DNA of 9,695 bases from Bacteroidota bacterium (GTDB lineage Bacteria; Bacteroidota; Bacteroidia; Bacteroidales; B39-G9). The translations under genes were made by a program, and so were the position numbers. The DNA is taken from the NCBI GenBank assembly GCA_030592465.1, contig JAUVJB010000112.1:1-9695 (forward strand), written 5' to 3'. The notes beneath the pieces are model-generated. The model had not been told where the DNA came from. It was given only the letters and a program-made list of their open reading frames with translations, and made no database searches. How positions within the stretch are numbered: position 1 is the stretch's first letter; every line of letters begins with the position of its first letter. Positions 1 through 6,369 of this stretch are shown here, one piece after another.

Positions 1-66
1 ACGAAGCAATCTATGTCTCTGTATTTCAGACGATTGAGATTACCACACTTCATTCGCAATGACGAA
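1..66. repeat. Dispersed intergenic repeat with internal inverted arms
   Basis: The stretch contains AGCAATCT near its left end (5-12) and AGATTACC near its middle (38-45), which are partly complementary, and ends with ATTCGCAATGACG (52-64). The reverse complement of that last 13-mer, CGTCATTGCGAAT, recurs exactly at 3740-3752 in another gene-free spacer. Strings of this kind (GAAGCAATCT ... GCAATGACG) are, to my knowledge, common non-coding intergenic repeats in Bacteroidota and other bacteria. Nothing coding is visible in 1-132. The element is probably cut by the window edge. Confidence 0.5.
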
Positions 67-132
67 AGCACCCTTTTTAGACTGAACTCATAATATTTAC
101 TTAAAAATAATATTATTTATCATTTTATCATT

Positions 133-2604
133 ATGAATATTAAAAATAATTCTCAATTACAATTAGCTTATGATTTTGTCCAGTTTACCGGAAGAAATAT
201 TTTCTTGACAGGTAAAGCAGGTACCGGAAAAACCACTTTTTTACATAATCTTAAAAAACGTTCACCCAAACGTATGGTCGTTGTGGCACCAACAGGTGTG
301 GCAGCTATTAATGCTTCAGGTGTTACTATTCATTCCTTTTTTCAGCTTTCTTTTGGACCTCTTCTGCCGGGTTATAAAACATCTGAATTTGAGAATCAGG
401 GAAAGCAAGCTAAATTTAAAAGGTTCAGCAAAGAAAAAATAAATATAATCAAAAGTATGGATTTGCTGGTAATTGATGAGATCAGTATGGTTAGAGCCGA
501 TTTGCTTGACGGTATAGACAATACTTTACGCAGATTCAGAAACAAAAATCTTCCCTTTGGCGGAGTTCAACTGCTAATGATTGGTGACCTGCAGCAACTT
601 GCCCCGGTAGTAAAAGATGAGGAAGGAAGACTGCTGCGGCAATATTATGATACGCCTTTTTTCTTTAGCAGCAAGGCGTTGCAGCAAACCCAATACGTTA
701 CCGTTGAGTTGCAATATGTTTATCGACAAAAAGATGAACATTTTATTAAATTGCTTAATAAAATTCGTGACAACCAAATAGACAAGGAAGTTATTGATGA
801 ACTAAATGCAAGGTATAAACCTGATTTTAACCCTGATAATGAAGGTTACATCATCCTCACCACCCACAATGCCAAAGCAAAACAAATTAATGATTCTAAG
901 TTAAGTCGCTTACAGGAAAAAATTTATACTTTTAAAGCAGAAGTTTCAAACAATTTTCCTGAATACACATATCCCACCGATTTTGAACTAAAGCTAAAAA
1001 CAGGGGCACAGGTAATGTTTGTAAAAAACGACCCTAATCCGGCTAAGCAATTTTATAACGGTAAGATAGGAACGGTAATCCAAATTGATGAGGATGTTGT
1101 AACGGTGAATTGTGCGGGTGATGAAGAACCCATAGATGTTATGCCTGTGGAATGGCAGAAAATGAAATATACATTGGACGAAGAAACCAAAGAAATTAGA
1201 GAAACTATTGAAGGTACTTTTACACAATATCCACTAAAATTGGCTTGGGCTATTACTATACATAAAGGACAGGGATTGACTTTTGAGAAAGCCATTATTG
1301 ATGCACAGGCAGCCTTTGCACACGGACAGGTTTATGTAGCACTTAGCCGCTGCACATCGTTGGAAGGGCTTGTATTGAGCACCCCCATTGCAGCTCAAAG
1401 TGTAAAATATGATAGAACAGTTGAAAGTTTCACAAAGCATTATGAAGAAAACCAACCCGGTAAAATTGAACTTGAAGCATCCCAAAAAGCATATCAACAA
1501 CAATTGTTAACCGACCTTTTTGATTTTAATACTTTACAAAAATATATTTATTTTTCCATTAAATTATTAAAAGAACATTCGGAAAGTTTACAGGGTAACC
1601 TTTTGGTTATTTTTAGGGAAATGAACGAAAAAATAAAAAAAGATGTAACAGATGTATCAGTGAAATTTCGCACACAGCTTCTGAATTTGTTTTCAAAAAA
1701 GAGTGATGTGGAAAAAGATGCTGCTCTACAAGACAGAATCCGGAAAGCCGGTGTTTATTTTTCAGAAAAAATTAAAGAATTAGTAGCAGATAAAATAGAG
1801 AATATTACAATAGAAACAGACAATAAAACAGTATGTAAATCAGTGAAAGATGTGGTTAATAAATTGTTACAGGAAGCATTATTCAAATCATCCTGTTTAC
1901 AAGCCTGCCAAAGCGGTTTTATTGTTAAAAATTATTTGGAGGCAAGAGCCAAAGCTTCCATTGATGATAATTTCAAAAAACCTTCCCGAAAAAAATCATC
2001 TGAACCGGTTAGCACTGACATTATCAATCCGGAATTATACAAACGTATAAAAGCATGGCGGGATGTTAAAGCCGACGAACTCAATTGTGAAGTTTATAGG
2101 GTTTTGCAGCTAAAAACCATGAGGGAGTTGAGTGCCAAACTACCTGTTACTAATCAGTCGCTAAAAGCAATTAAAGGGCTTGGGAAAAAGAAATTGGAAA
2201 TGTTCGGCAGTCATCTGATTGAAATGATAATTTTATTTTGCAAAGAGAATAATATAGATTACGATACTTACGAAGAACCCGAAATCACAGTTCCAAAAAA
2301 AAGCAGTAATCAAATTAGCTTTGAAATGTGGAAAGACGGAAAAACCATAGAAGATATTGCCAAAGAAAGGCAATTTGTTACAACTACCATTGAAGGGCAT
2401 TTGGCATATTTTGTGGGCACCGGAGAAATAGTTGTTGATAAATTAGTAAATGCTAAAAAAGTAAAACGTATATCTGACTTTTTTCAAAAGCATGAAACCA
2501 TCTTGTTAAATGAAGCAAAAATAGCTCTCGGCGAAGATGTTACTTATAGTGAGTTGCGTTTTGTGTTACAACATCTGAAATTTAAGGGCGAGATAAAGGA
2601 TTAG
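133..2604 (+). CDS. Pif1-like superfamily 1B DNA helicase with HRDC and C-terminal helix-turn-helix domains
   Basis: This is an 823-residue ATP-dependent helicase of the Pif1/RecD-like superfamily 1B, expected to unwind DNA 5'-3' in the cytoplasm. Walker A is GKAGTGKT (residues 27-34), followed by the APTGVAA motif Ia (52-58). Walker B is VIDEIS (113-118) and motif III is GDLQQLAPV (151-159). A YRQ motif follows at 197-199. The C-terminal helicase motifs are AITIHKGQGLTF (373-384) and VYVALSRCTSLEG (400-412). After a helical linker (about 450-620), residues 632-705 resemble an HRDC domain, with the turn IKGLGKKKLEMFG. Residues 728-820 resemble the helix-turn-helix tail found on RecQ-type and Bacteroidota Pif1-type helicases. 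Length and architecture look complete. The ATG at 133 puts the Walker A at a normal distance from the N-terminus. No nearby gene suggests a specialised role; genome maintenance is an inference from the family. Confidence 0.93.
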   Translation: MNIKNNSQLQLAYDFVQFTGRNIFLTGKAGTGKTTFLHNLKKRSPKRMVVVAPTGVAAINASGVTIHSFFQLSFGPLLPGYKTSEFENQGKQAKFKRFSKEKINIIKSMDLLVIDEISMVRADLLDGIDNTLRRFRNKNLPFGGVQLLMIGDLQQLAPVVKDEEGRLLRQYYDTPFFFSSKALQQTQYVTVELQYVYRQKDEHFIKLLNKIRDNQIDKEVIDELNARYKPDFNPDNEGYIILTTHNAKAKQINDSKLSRLQEKIYTFKAEVSNNFPEYTYPTDFELKLKTGAQVMFVKNDPNPAKQFYNGKIGTVIQIDEDVVTVNCAGDEEPIDVMPVEWQKMKYTLDEETKEIRETIEGTFTQYPLKLAWAITIHKGQGLTFEKAIIDAQAAFAHGQVYVALSRCTSLEGLVLSTPIAAQSVKYDRTVESFTKHYEENQPGKIELEASQKAYQQQLLTDLFDFNTLQKYIYFSIKLLKEHSESLQGNLLVIFREMNEKIKKDVTDVSVKFRTQLLNLFSKKSDVEKDAALQDRIRKAGVYFSEKIKELVADKIENITIETDNKTVCKSVKDVVNKLLQEALFKSSCLQACQSGFIVKNYLEARAKASIDDNFKKPSRKKSSEPVSTDIINPELYKRIKAWRDVKADELNCEVYRVLQLKTMRELSAKLPVTNQSLKAIKGLGKKKLEMFGSHLIEMIILFCKENNIDYDTYEEPEITVPKKSSNQISFEMWKDGKTIEDIAKERQFVTTTIEGHLAYFVGTGEIVVDKLVNAKKVKRISDFFQKHETILLNEAKIALGEDVTYSELRFVLQHLKFKGEIKD

Positions 2605-2649
2605 TTCTTTAACAGAAAAATATATTAAGAATATTGATTTGCATGGGTC

Positions 2650-2670
2650 GGTGTAGCTTGTTGCTACGTC
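2650..2670. terminator. Hairpin between convergent genes, possible terminator
   Basis: GTAGC (2653-2657) pairs with GCTAC (2663-2667) around a TTGTT loop. G-C at 2650/2670 and G-T wobbles at 2651/2669 and 2652/2668 extend the stem. It lies 45 bases after the helicase stop codon and 33 bases beyond the end of the opposing Rieske-like gene, so it could end transcription in both directions. An A/T-rich stretch (TTAAAATTTT) follows on the plus strand, but no clean T run. The stem is short, so this call is tentative. Confidence 0.4.
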
Positions 2671-2702
2671 TTAAAATTTTGTTGGCTTATTTATTTGCTA
2701 CA

Positions 2703-3149
2703 CTAATTCCAAACATGTAAAAATGTTCCGTCAAAACTCGTTTTATACTCTTTTAATGGTCTTGTGGCAGGACCTCCTGTAACAGAGCCATCGTATAAAC
2801 TAAATTTTGACCCGCAACACGGACATTTTACTAATATAGGTGAATTTTCATCGTTTGTTACAGCACAATTATCATCAGGATTATAAGTGCAGGTTCTGTC
2901 ATAAGCGTGAAATTCTTCAATCGAAGACCTGTAAATTATTATACCGTTAACTCCTGCATTTTTCATAAAAACATGATTGCCTACTGCTGCCAAATCAATA
3001 TATTCAGGATCATCTAAATTTATAGTAAAATTTACAGGTACATCCGGTATATTACTTTGATTTTTATCACACTTTATAAAGAAGATTGAAATTAGGGTTA
3101 TTATAAAAAAAATATTTAATTTTGTTATTTTATATAGTTTATTCATCAT
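2703..3149 (-). CDS. Small exported Rieske-fold protein with substituted cluster ligands
   Basis: The 148-residue protein has an N-terminal hydrophobic segment (residues 12-25) followed by Cys27, so it is probably an envelope lipoprotein. Lys26 at the -1 position is a poor lipobox, and an uncleaved membrane anchor is the alternative. The C-terminal half follows the Rieske [2Fe-2S] pattern: a first metal loop at C87-T-Y89 ... C95, then CPCCGSKF (109-116), a DGSVTGGPA segment (120-128) and PLKEY (131-135). A classic Rieske protein has C-x-H ... C-x-x-H. Here Tyr89 and Cys112 stand where the two histidines should be. The protein has five cysteines after Cys27's region: 87, 95, 109, 111 and 112. 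The cluster may be Cys-ligated, bind another metal, or be lost. Two adjacent ATGs start the gene; the upstream one is used here. It is divergent from the gene at 3169 and convergent with the helicase. Confidence 0.8.
   Translation of the reverse strand: MMNKLYKITKLNIFFIITLISIFFIKCDKNQSNIPDVPVNFTINLDDPEYIDLAAVGNHVFMKNAGVNGIIIYRSSIEEFHAYDRTCTYNPDDNCAVTNDENSPILVKCPCCGSKFSLYDGSVTGGPATRPLKEYKTSFDGTFLHVWN
3117..3124 (+). promoter_or_regulatory. Possible -7 box for the basic exported protein gene
   Basis: TAATTTTG fits the Bacteroidota -7 consensus TAnnTTTG and lies 44 bases before the ATG at 3169. It would give a leader of roughly 35-40 nt. It falls inside the signal-segment codons of the opposing Rieske-like gene. 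I see no good TTTG -33 element at the usual distance, and in such AT-rich DNA the match could be chance. Confidence 0.3.
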
Positions 3150-3160
3150 TATTTTTTATA

Positions 3161-3168
3161 CAAAATTA
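3161..3168 (-). promoter_or_regulatory. Possible -7 box for the Rieske-like gene
   Basis: CAAAATTA on the plus strand reads TAATTTTG on the minus strand, an exact fit to TAnnTTTG. It lies 11 bases upstream of the minus-strand ATG at 3149, so the transcript would have almost no leader. It also abuts the divergent start codon at 3169. No convincing -33 element is visible. Confidence 0.35.
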
Positions 3169-3570
3169 ATGAAAATATTATTAAAAAAATTTTTAATCTT
3201 TAATATTATATTTTTAATACCTTTATTATTATACCCACAAAAAAGGTATTCTGTTGATAATAAAAACTCGGGGGGAAAAAGAAGTGTAAGTATAAAATAT
3301 AGGATTCAAAAGTTAAAAACAAATATTATTAGTTGGAGAAAAGCTCAAAAAAAGAATAGACTTAGAAAACAACAAGAAAAAGACAAAGAAAAATATAAAA
3401 AGAAATATCAAACAGAAAAAGTTCAGAAAAGAATGAAGCGTTCAAAACGCAAGGCAGACAGATACAATAATAAGAAACCCCGATACAATTTTTTTGAGCG
3501 ATTATATATTAAATTTAATGCAAAATTTGGGAGAAAGAAAAAGGGAAACACTAAAGATATAAAGGATTAA
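3169..3570 (+). CDS. Exported, extremely basic protein of unknown function
   Basis: I do not recognise this 133-residue protein. It starts with a clear signal-type segment: MKILLKK, then a hydrophobic stretch (residues 8-22) and YPQ, with probable cleavage near residue 24. The remaining 109 residues contain about 30 Lys and 13 Arg against about 9 acidic residues, a net charge near +34. The middle (about 55-105) is rich in K, R, Q and E with few prolines and probably helical. A short aromatic patch follows, NFFERLYIKFNAKFG (108-122), and then a basic tail. There are no cysteines and no catalytic motif I can name. Such a charge after export suggests binding to an anionic partner such as lipopolysaccharide, polysaccharide, nucleic acid or the outer membrane, but that is inference. 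The start codon is 19 bp from that of the divergent Rieske-like gene, so the two may share a control region. Confidence 0.7.
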   Translation: MKILLKKFLIFNIIFLIPLLLYPQKRYSVDNKNSGGKRSVSIKYRIQKLKTNIISWRKAQKKNRLRKQQEKDKEKYKKKYQTEKVQKRMKRSKRKADRYNNKKPRYNFFERLYIKFNAKFGRKKKGNTKDIKD

Positions 3571-3601
3571 AGTACTCTGAAAACTAAAATTATTAATTCA
3601 T

Positions 3602-3685
3602 AGCCGATTAGCGGTTTTGTAATAGACTGATATACAGATTTTAAGTCTTCCGCCCGTCAGCTGACGAATTAACCGCTTATCGGCT
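3602..3685. repeat. Inverted repeat with 15-bp arms enclosing a 12-bp palindrome
   Basis: The left arm AGCCGATTAGCGGTT (3602-3616) and the right arm AACCGCTTATCGGCT (3671-3685) are reverse complements at 14 of 15 positions, separated by 54 bases. Inside, CGTCAGCTGACG (3655-3666) is a perfect 12-bp palindrome. The unit begins 32 bases after the stop codon of the basic-protein gene. It could fold as a long hairpin in RNA or be a small non-autonomous repeat. No transposase is nearby. Confidence 0.6.
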
Positions 3686-3739
3686 TTTCGGAGTGAATTC
3701 AAGGTTTAACGTTTGAATCCTTTTCGAAAACAGGCAGAT

Positions 3740-3795
3740 CGTCATTGCGAATCCCGAAGTATCAGCGATTTTCTAATCCCAAAGTATCGGGATTA
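3740..3795. repeat. Short repeat cluster: shared 13-mer, direct repeat and hairpin
   Basis: CGTCATTGCGAAT (3740-3752) is the reverse complement of 52-64. AATCCCGAAGTATC (3750-3763) and AATCCCAAAGTATC (3775-3788) form a direct repeat with 13 of 14 identical bases, 25 bp apart. TAATCCC (3774-3780) and GGGATTA (3789-3795) form a 7-bp hairpin with an 8-base loop. The cluster resembles dispersed intergenic repeats of Bacteroidota and has no coding potential. Confidence 0.55.
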
Positions 3796-3848
3796 ATTTT
3801 TGTTTATTGTTTGCTAATATATTGAATAAGAACCATATAACATTACAA

Positions 3849-3864
3849 TCCGCCAGCTGGCGGA
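3849..3864. repeat. Perfect 16-bp palindrome
   Basis: TCCGCCAGCTGGCGGA is its own reverse complement. It is strikingly GC-rich against the surrounding AT-rich DNA. A degenerate relative, TCCGCCAGCCGACGGA, occurs at 8479-8494, and CGTCAGCTGACG at 3655-3666 has the same CAGCTG core. It could be a protein-binding palindrome or, more likely, part of a dispersed repeat family. Confidence 0.55.
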
Positions 3865-4002
3865 TAATGGCGGTTACATAATTATGCATAAACAAAAAAA
3901 TAGGTATTACAAGCAATAAATATTCTAAAATCACAATTCTATAATCTGAAATTTTTTATTATTGTTTGGTTTATTTTTAATAGTTTTACAAAAAAAAATG
4001 TT

Positions 4003-5244
4003 TTGAATATCGGCAACTTAAACAAAAAAAAAATTGTTAATGATCCTGTTTACGGCTTCATTAATATACCAAGTGAAATTATCTTTGATATAATTGAGCA
4101 TCCTTATTTTCAACGATTAAGACGAATAAAACAATTAGGATTAACTTATTTGGTTTATCCCGGGGCAATCCATTCTCGATTTCAACATGCTCTTGGAGCA
4201 ACTCATTTAATGAGTACTGCTGTTAATGTTTTACGTTCAAAAAACAAAATTATTACCGACGAAGAGGCAGAAGCTGTTTTAATTGCAATTTTATTGCACG
4301 ACATAGGACACAGCCCGTTTTCTCATGCTTTAGAAAAACATATTATTAATATTAATCACGAGACATTGTCATTATTTTTTATGGAAAAATTAAACAAAAT
4401 TTTTCATGGCAAACTCTCATTGGCAATTAAAATTTTTAGTAATAATTATCATAAAAAGTTTTTACATCAATTAGTATCAAGTCAATTAGATATGGATAGG
4501 CTTGATTATTTAAAAAGAGATAGTTTTTTTACCGGTGTTACAGAAGGTGTAATTAGTTACGACAGAATAATAAAAATGCTTGATGTTGTTGACGATAAAT
4601 TAGTTGTTGAAGAAAAGGGCATTTATTCAATCGAAAAATTTTTAATAGCACGCCGACTGATGTTCTGGCAAGTTTACCTGCACAAAACAGTTGTATCTGC
4701 TGAACTTCTATTGTCTAATATCTTAAAAAGAGCTAAGGAATTAGCAGATAATAACGTTGAACTTTTTGCCACACCTGCTTTGAATTTTTTTCTTTATAAT
4801 AAAATCAATAATGATAATTTTTATAATTCAGATACTGCTTTTAACTTTTTTTCTCAACTTGACGATAATGATATTATGGCATCGATAAAAACATGGATTA
4901 ATCACGATGATATTACTTTGAGCAAATTGAGTAACAACTTAATAGACAGGCATTTATACAAAACAATTATTCAAAAACAGCCTATTGACAAAAATATTAT
5001 CAGTGATTTGAAAAATAAAGTTAAACAAGCTTATAATATTAATGATGATGAAGTTAATTATTTTGTTTTTACCGGAGTTCTTACAAATAACGCATATAGT
5101 GTTGTAGATGACCAAATTAATATTTTTAGTAAAACCAAAAATTTGACTGATATTTCAGAAGCATCAGACATGTTAGATCTTTCTATTTTGTCAAAAGTCG
5201 TAAAAAAATATTATTTATGCTTCCCAAAAGAGTTTAAGATTTAA
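4003..5244 (+). CDS. HD-superfamily phosphohydrolase
   Basis: The 413-residue protein belongs to the HD metal-dependent phosphohydrolases related to YdhJ and SAMHD1-type dNTP triphosphohydrolases. The N-terminus, DPVYGFINIPSEI ... IEHPYFQRLRRIKQLG, is typical of this group. The HD metal site is visible as H62 (in SRFQHALGATH), H99-D100 (in LLHDIGHSPFSH, 97-108) and the later aspartate D163 (in QLDMDRLDYLKRD). The C-terminal 200 residues are helical and poorly conserved. The substrate cannot be told from sequence. The start codon is TTG: the ATG at 3998 is in another frame and meets a stop two codons later, and no in-frame ATG precedes the conserved region. Poly-A and T runs near the start make a sequencing slip possible. 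lpxD follows after 33 bp; this order recurs in Bacteroidota, though a role in lipid A synthesis is not shown. Confidence 0.9.
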   Translation: MNIGNLNKKKIVNDPVYGFINIPSEIIFDIIEHPYFQRLRRIKQLGLTYLVYPGAIHSRFQHALGATHLMSTAVNVLRSKNKIITDEEAEAVLIAILLHDIGHSPFSHALEKHIININHETLSLFFMEKLNKIFHGKLSLAIKIFSNNYHKKFLHQLVSSQLDMDRLDYLKRDSFFTGVTEGVISYDRIIKMLDVVDDKLVVEEKGIYSIEKFLIARRLMFWQVYLHKTVVSAELLLSNILKRAKELADNNVELFATPALNFFLYNKINNDNFYNSDTAFNFFSQLDDNDIMASIKTWINHDDITLSKLSNNLIDRHLYKTIIQKQPIDKNIISDLKNKVKQAYNINDDEVNYFVFTGVLTNNAYSVVDDQINIFSKTKNLTDISEASDMLDLSILSKVVKKYYLCFPKEFKI

Positions 5245-5254
5245 TAATATTTTC

Positions 5255-5262
5255 TAATTTTG
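5255..5262 (+). promoter_or_regulatory. Possible -7 box for lpxD
   Basis: TAATTTTG fits the TAnnTTTG -7 consensus. It lies in the 33-bp gap between the HD gene and lpxD, 15 bases before the ATG. TTTA at 5233-5236, 18 bases upstream, is a weak candidate -33 element. It suggests that lpxD can be transcribed on its own as well as by read-through from the HD gene. Confidence 0.4.
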
Positions 5263-5277
5263 TAAAAAAAAACAATT

Positions 5278-6324
5278 ATGGAATTTACAGCGAAACAAAT
5301 AGCCGATTTTTTAAAAGGGGATATTGAAGGTAATCCTGACGTAAAAGTTAATAACGTAACCAAAATTGAAGAAGGTAAGTCGGAAACTATATCTTTTTTG
5401 GCTAATCCTAAATACGCAAAGTATATTTATAACACAAAATCGTCAATAGTTCTTGTAAATAAAGATTTTCAAGCTGAAAAAAATATTAATGCAACGTTAA
5501 TACGCGTTGACAATGCATATCAGTCGTTTGCTTCTTTGTTAGATTTATATGTTCAGCAAATAGAAGTGAAAAAAGGTATTGAGAAATTTTCATTTATTGA
5601 TGAGACGGCAAAATCAGGCAAAGACATTTATGTAGGAGCATTCGCATATATTGGCAAAAACGTAAAACTTGGCGATAATGTAAAAATTTATCCTCATACT
5701 TATATTGGTGATAATGTTGTGATTGGCAACAACACAACAATTTATTCGGGAGTAAACATTTATAGAGATTGCAAGATTGGTGCTCATTGCACTATTCATT
5801 CAGGGGCAATAATTGGCGCCGACGGTTTTGGATTTGCTCCCAAAGCACACGACGATTATAAAAAAATACAGCAAATTGGCAATGTAATTATTGAAGACAG
5901 TGTTGAAATTGGCTCAAACACTACAATTGACCGAGCAACCATGGGCTCAACAATAATAAAACATGGTGTTAAATTAGATAATTTAATCCAAATAGGTCAT
6001 AATGTTATAATAGGTCAACATACTGTTATGGCAGCACAAACCGGTATTTCAGGCTCAACAAAAATTGGAAAAGATTGTATGATTGGCGGTCAGGTTGGAA
6101 TGGCAGGTCATTTAACAATTGGAAACGAGGTTAAAATAGGTGCACAAACCGGCATTGGCTCTTCAATAAAAGATGGTGAAATTCTTCTTGGTTCTCCTGC
6201 TATTAATATAAGAGATTATCAGCGTTCATATATATTCTTTAAACGATTACCTCAAATGAATAATAAAATAAATGAATTAGAGAAAGAAATTGCCGAATTA
6301 AAAGAAAAAATCACACCGGCTTAA
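5278..6324 (+). CDS. lpxD: UDP-3-O-acylglucosamine N-acyltransferase
   Basis: LpxD transfers a 3-hydroxyacyl chain from acyl carrier protein to the 2-amino group of UDP-3-O-acylglucosamine, the third step of lipid A synthesis, in the cytoplasm. The 348 residues match the family length. The N-terminal uridine-binding domain spans about 1-100 (ISFLANPKYAKYI at 38-50). A left-handed beta helix of hexapeptide repeats runs from about 105 to 300 (IGDNVVIGNNTTIYSG). The family signature NTTIDRATMGSTIIK lies at 214-228, and the catalytic histidine is H241 in IQIGHNVIIG. The C-terminal tail (about 320-345) is helical and charged, as expected for the trimer's end. The ATG at 5278 is the natural start. 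The gene lies 33 bp after the HD gene, possibly with its own promoter. No lpxC, fabZ or lpxA follows, unlike the usual Bacteroidota order. Confidence 0.96.
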   Translation: MEFTAKQIADFLKGDIEGNPDVKVNNVTKIEEGKSETISFLANPKYAKYIYNTKSSIVLVNKDFQAEKNINATLIRVDNAYQSFASLLDLYVQQIEVKKGIEKFSFIDETAKSGKDIYVGAFAYIGKNVKLGDNVKIYPHTYIGDNVVIGNNTTIYSGVNIYRDCKIGAHCTIHSGAIIGADGFGFAPKAHDDYKKIQQIGNVIIEDSVEIGSNTTIDRATMGSTIIKHGVKLDNLIQIGHNVIIGQHTVMAAQTGISGSTKIGKDCMIGGQVGMAGHLTIGNEVKIGAQTGIGSSIKDGEILLGSPAINIRDYQRSYIFFKRLPQMNNKINELEKEIAELKEKITPA

Positions 6325-6352
6325 GTATAGACGCAATGCATTGCGTCTATAC
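6325..6352. terminator. Perfect 28-nt palindrome after lpxD, likely bidirectional terminator or REP-like element
   Basis: GTATAGACGCAATG (6325-6338) is followed at once by its exact reverse complement (6339-6352), giving 14-bp arms with no spacer. It begins at the first base after the lpxD TAA and ends 17 bases from the end of the convergent ABC-F gene. Transcripts from either side would form a strong hairpin. No T run follows on the plus strand. Very similar palindromes built on ACGCAATGCATTGCGT are, to my knowledge, dispersed repeats in several phyla, so it may be a mobile repeat that also stops transcription. Confidence 0.6.
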
Positions 6353-6369
6353 GGCTTTACTGATTGACA

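Larger units (their letters stand above)
3571..4002. other. Gene-free spacer of 432 bp carrying repeats
   Basis: I find no supportable coding region or RNA gene here. The left half holds a long-armed inverted repeat enclosing a small palindrome (3602-3685), a copy of the 13-mer shared with the window start (3740-3752), and a direct repeat plus hairpin (3750-3795). The middle holds a perfect 16-bp palindrome (3849-3864). The last 110 bases are very AT-rich and probably contain the promoter of the HD gene, but no clear TAnnTTTG box is present. The nearest is TAGTTTTA at 3981-3988. Confidence 0.7.

Noticed and set aside
574..1503. Several minus-strand open frames of 67-89 codons within the helicase gene
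   Set aside because: They lie wholly antisense to a well-supported gene, have no recognisable motifs and compositions expected of reverse-complement translations.
1850..2050. Plus-strand frame of 66 codons in the helicase gene
   Set aside because: It is an out-of-frame shadow; the helicase frame continues unbroken with HRDC-like sequence beyond it.
3602..3685. Inverted repeat considered as ends of an insertion sequence
   Set aside because: The interior is only 54 bp and holds no coding region, and I see no target-site duplication.
5614..5799. Minus-strand frame of 61 codons with periodic Ile/Asn
   Set aside because: The periodicity is the mirror of the LpxD hexapeptide repeats on the other strand.
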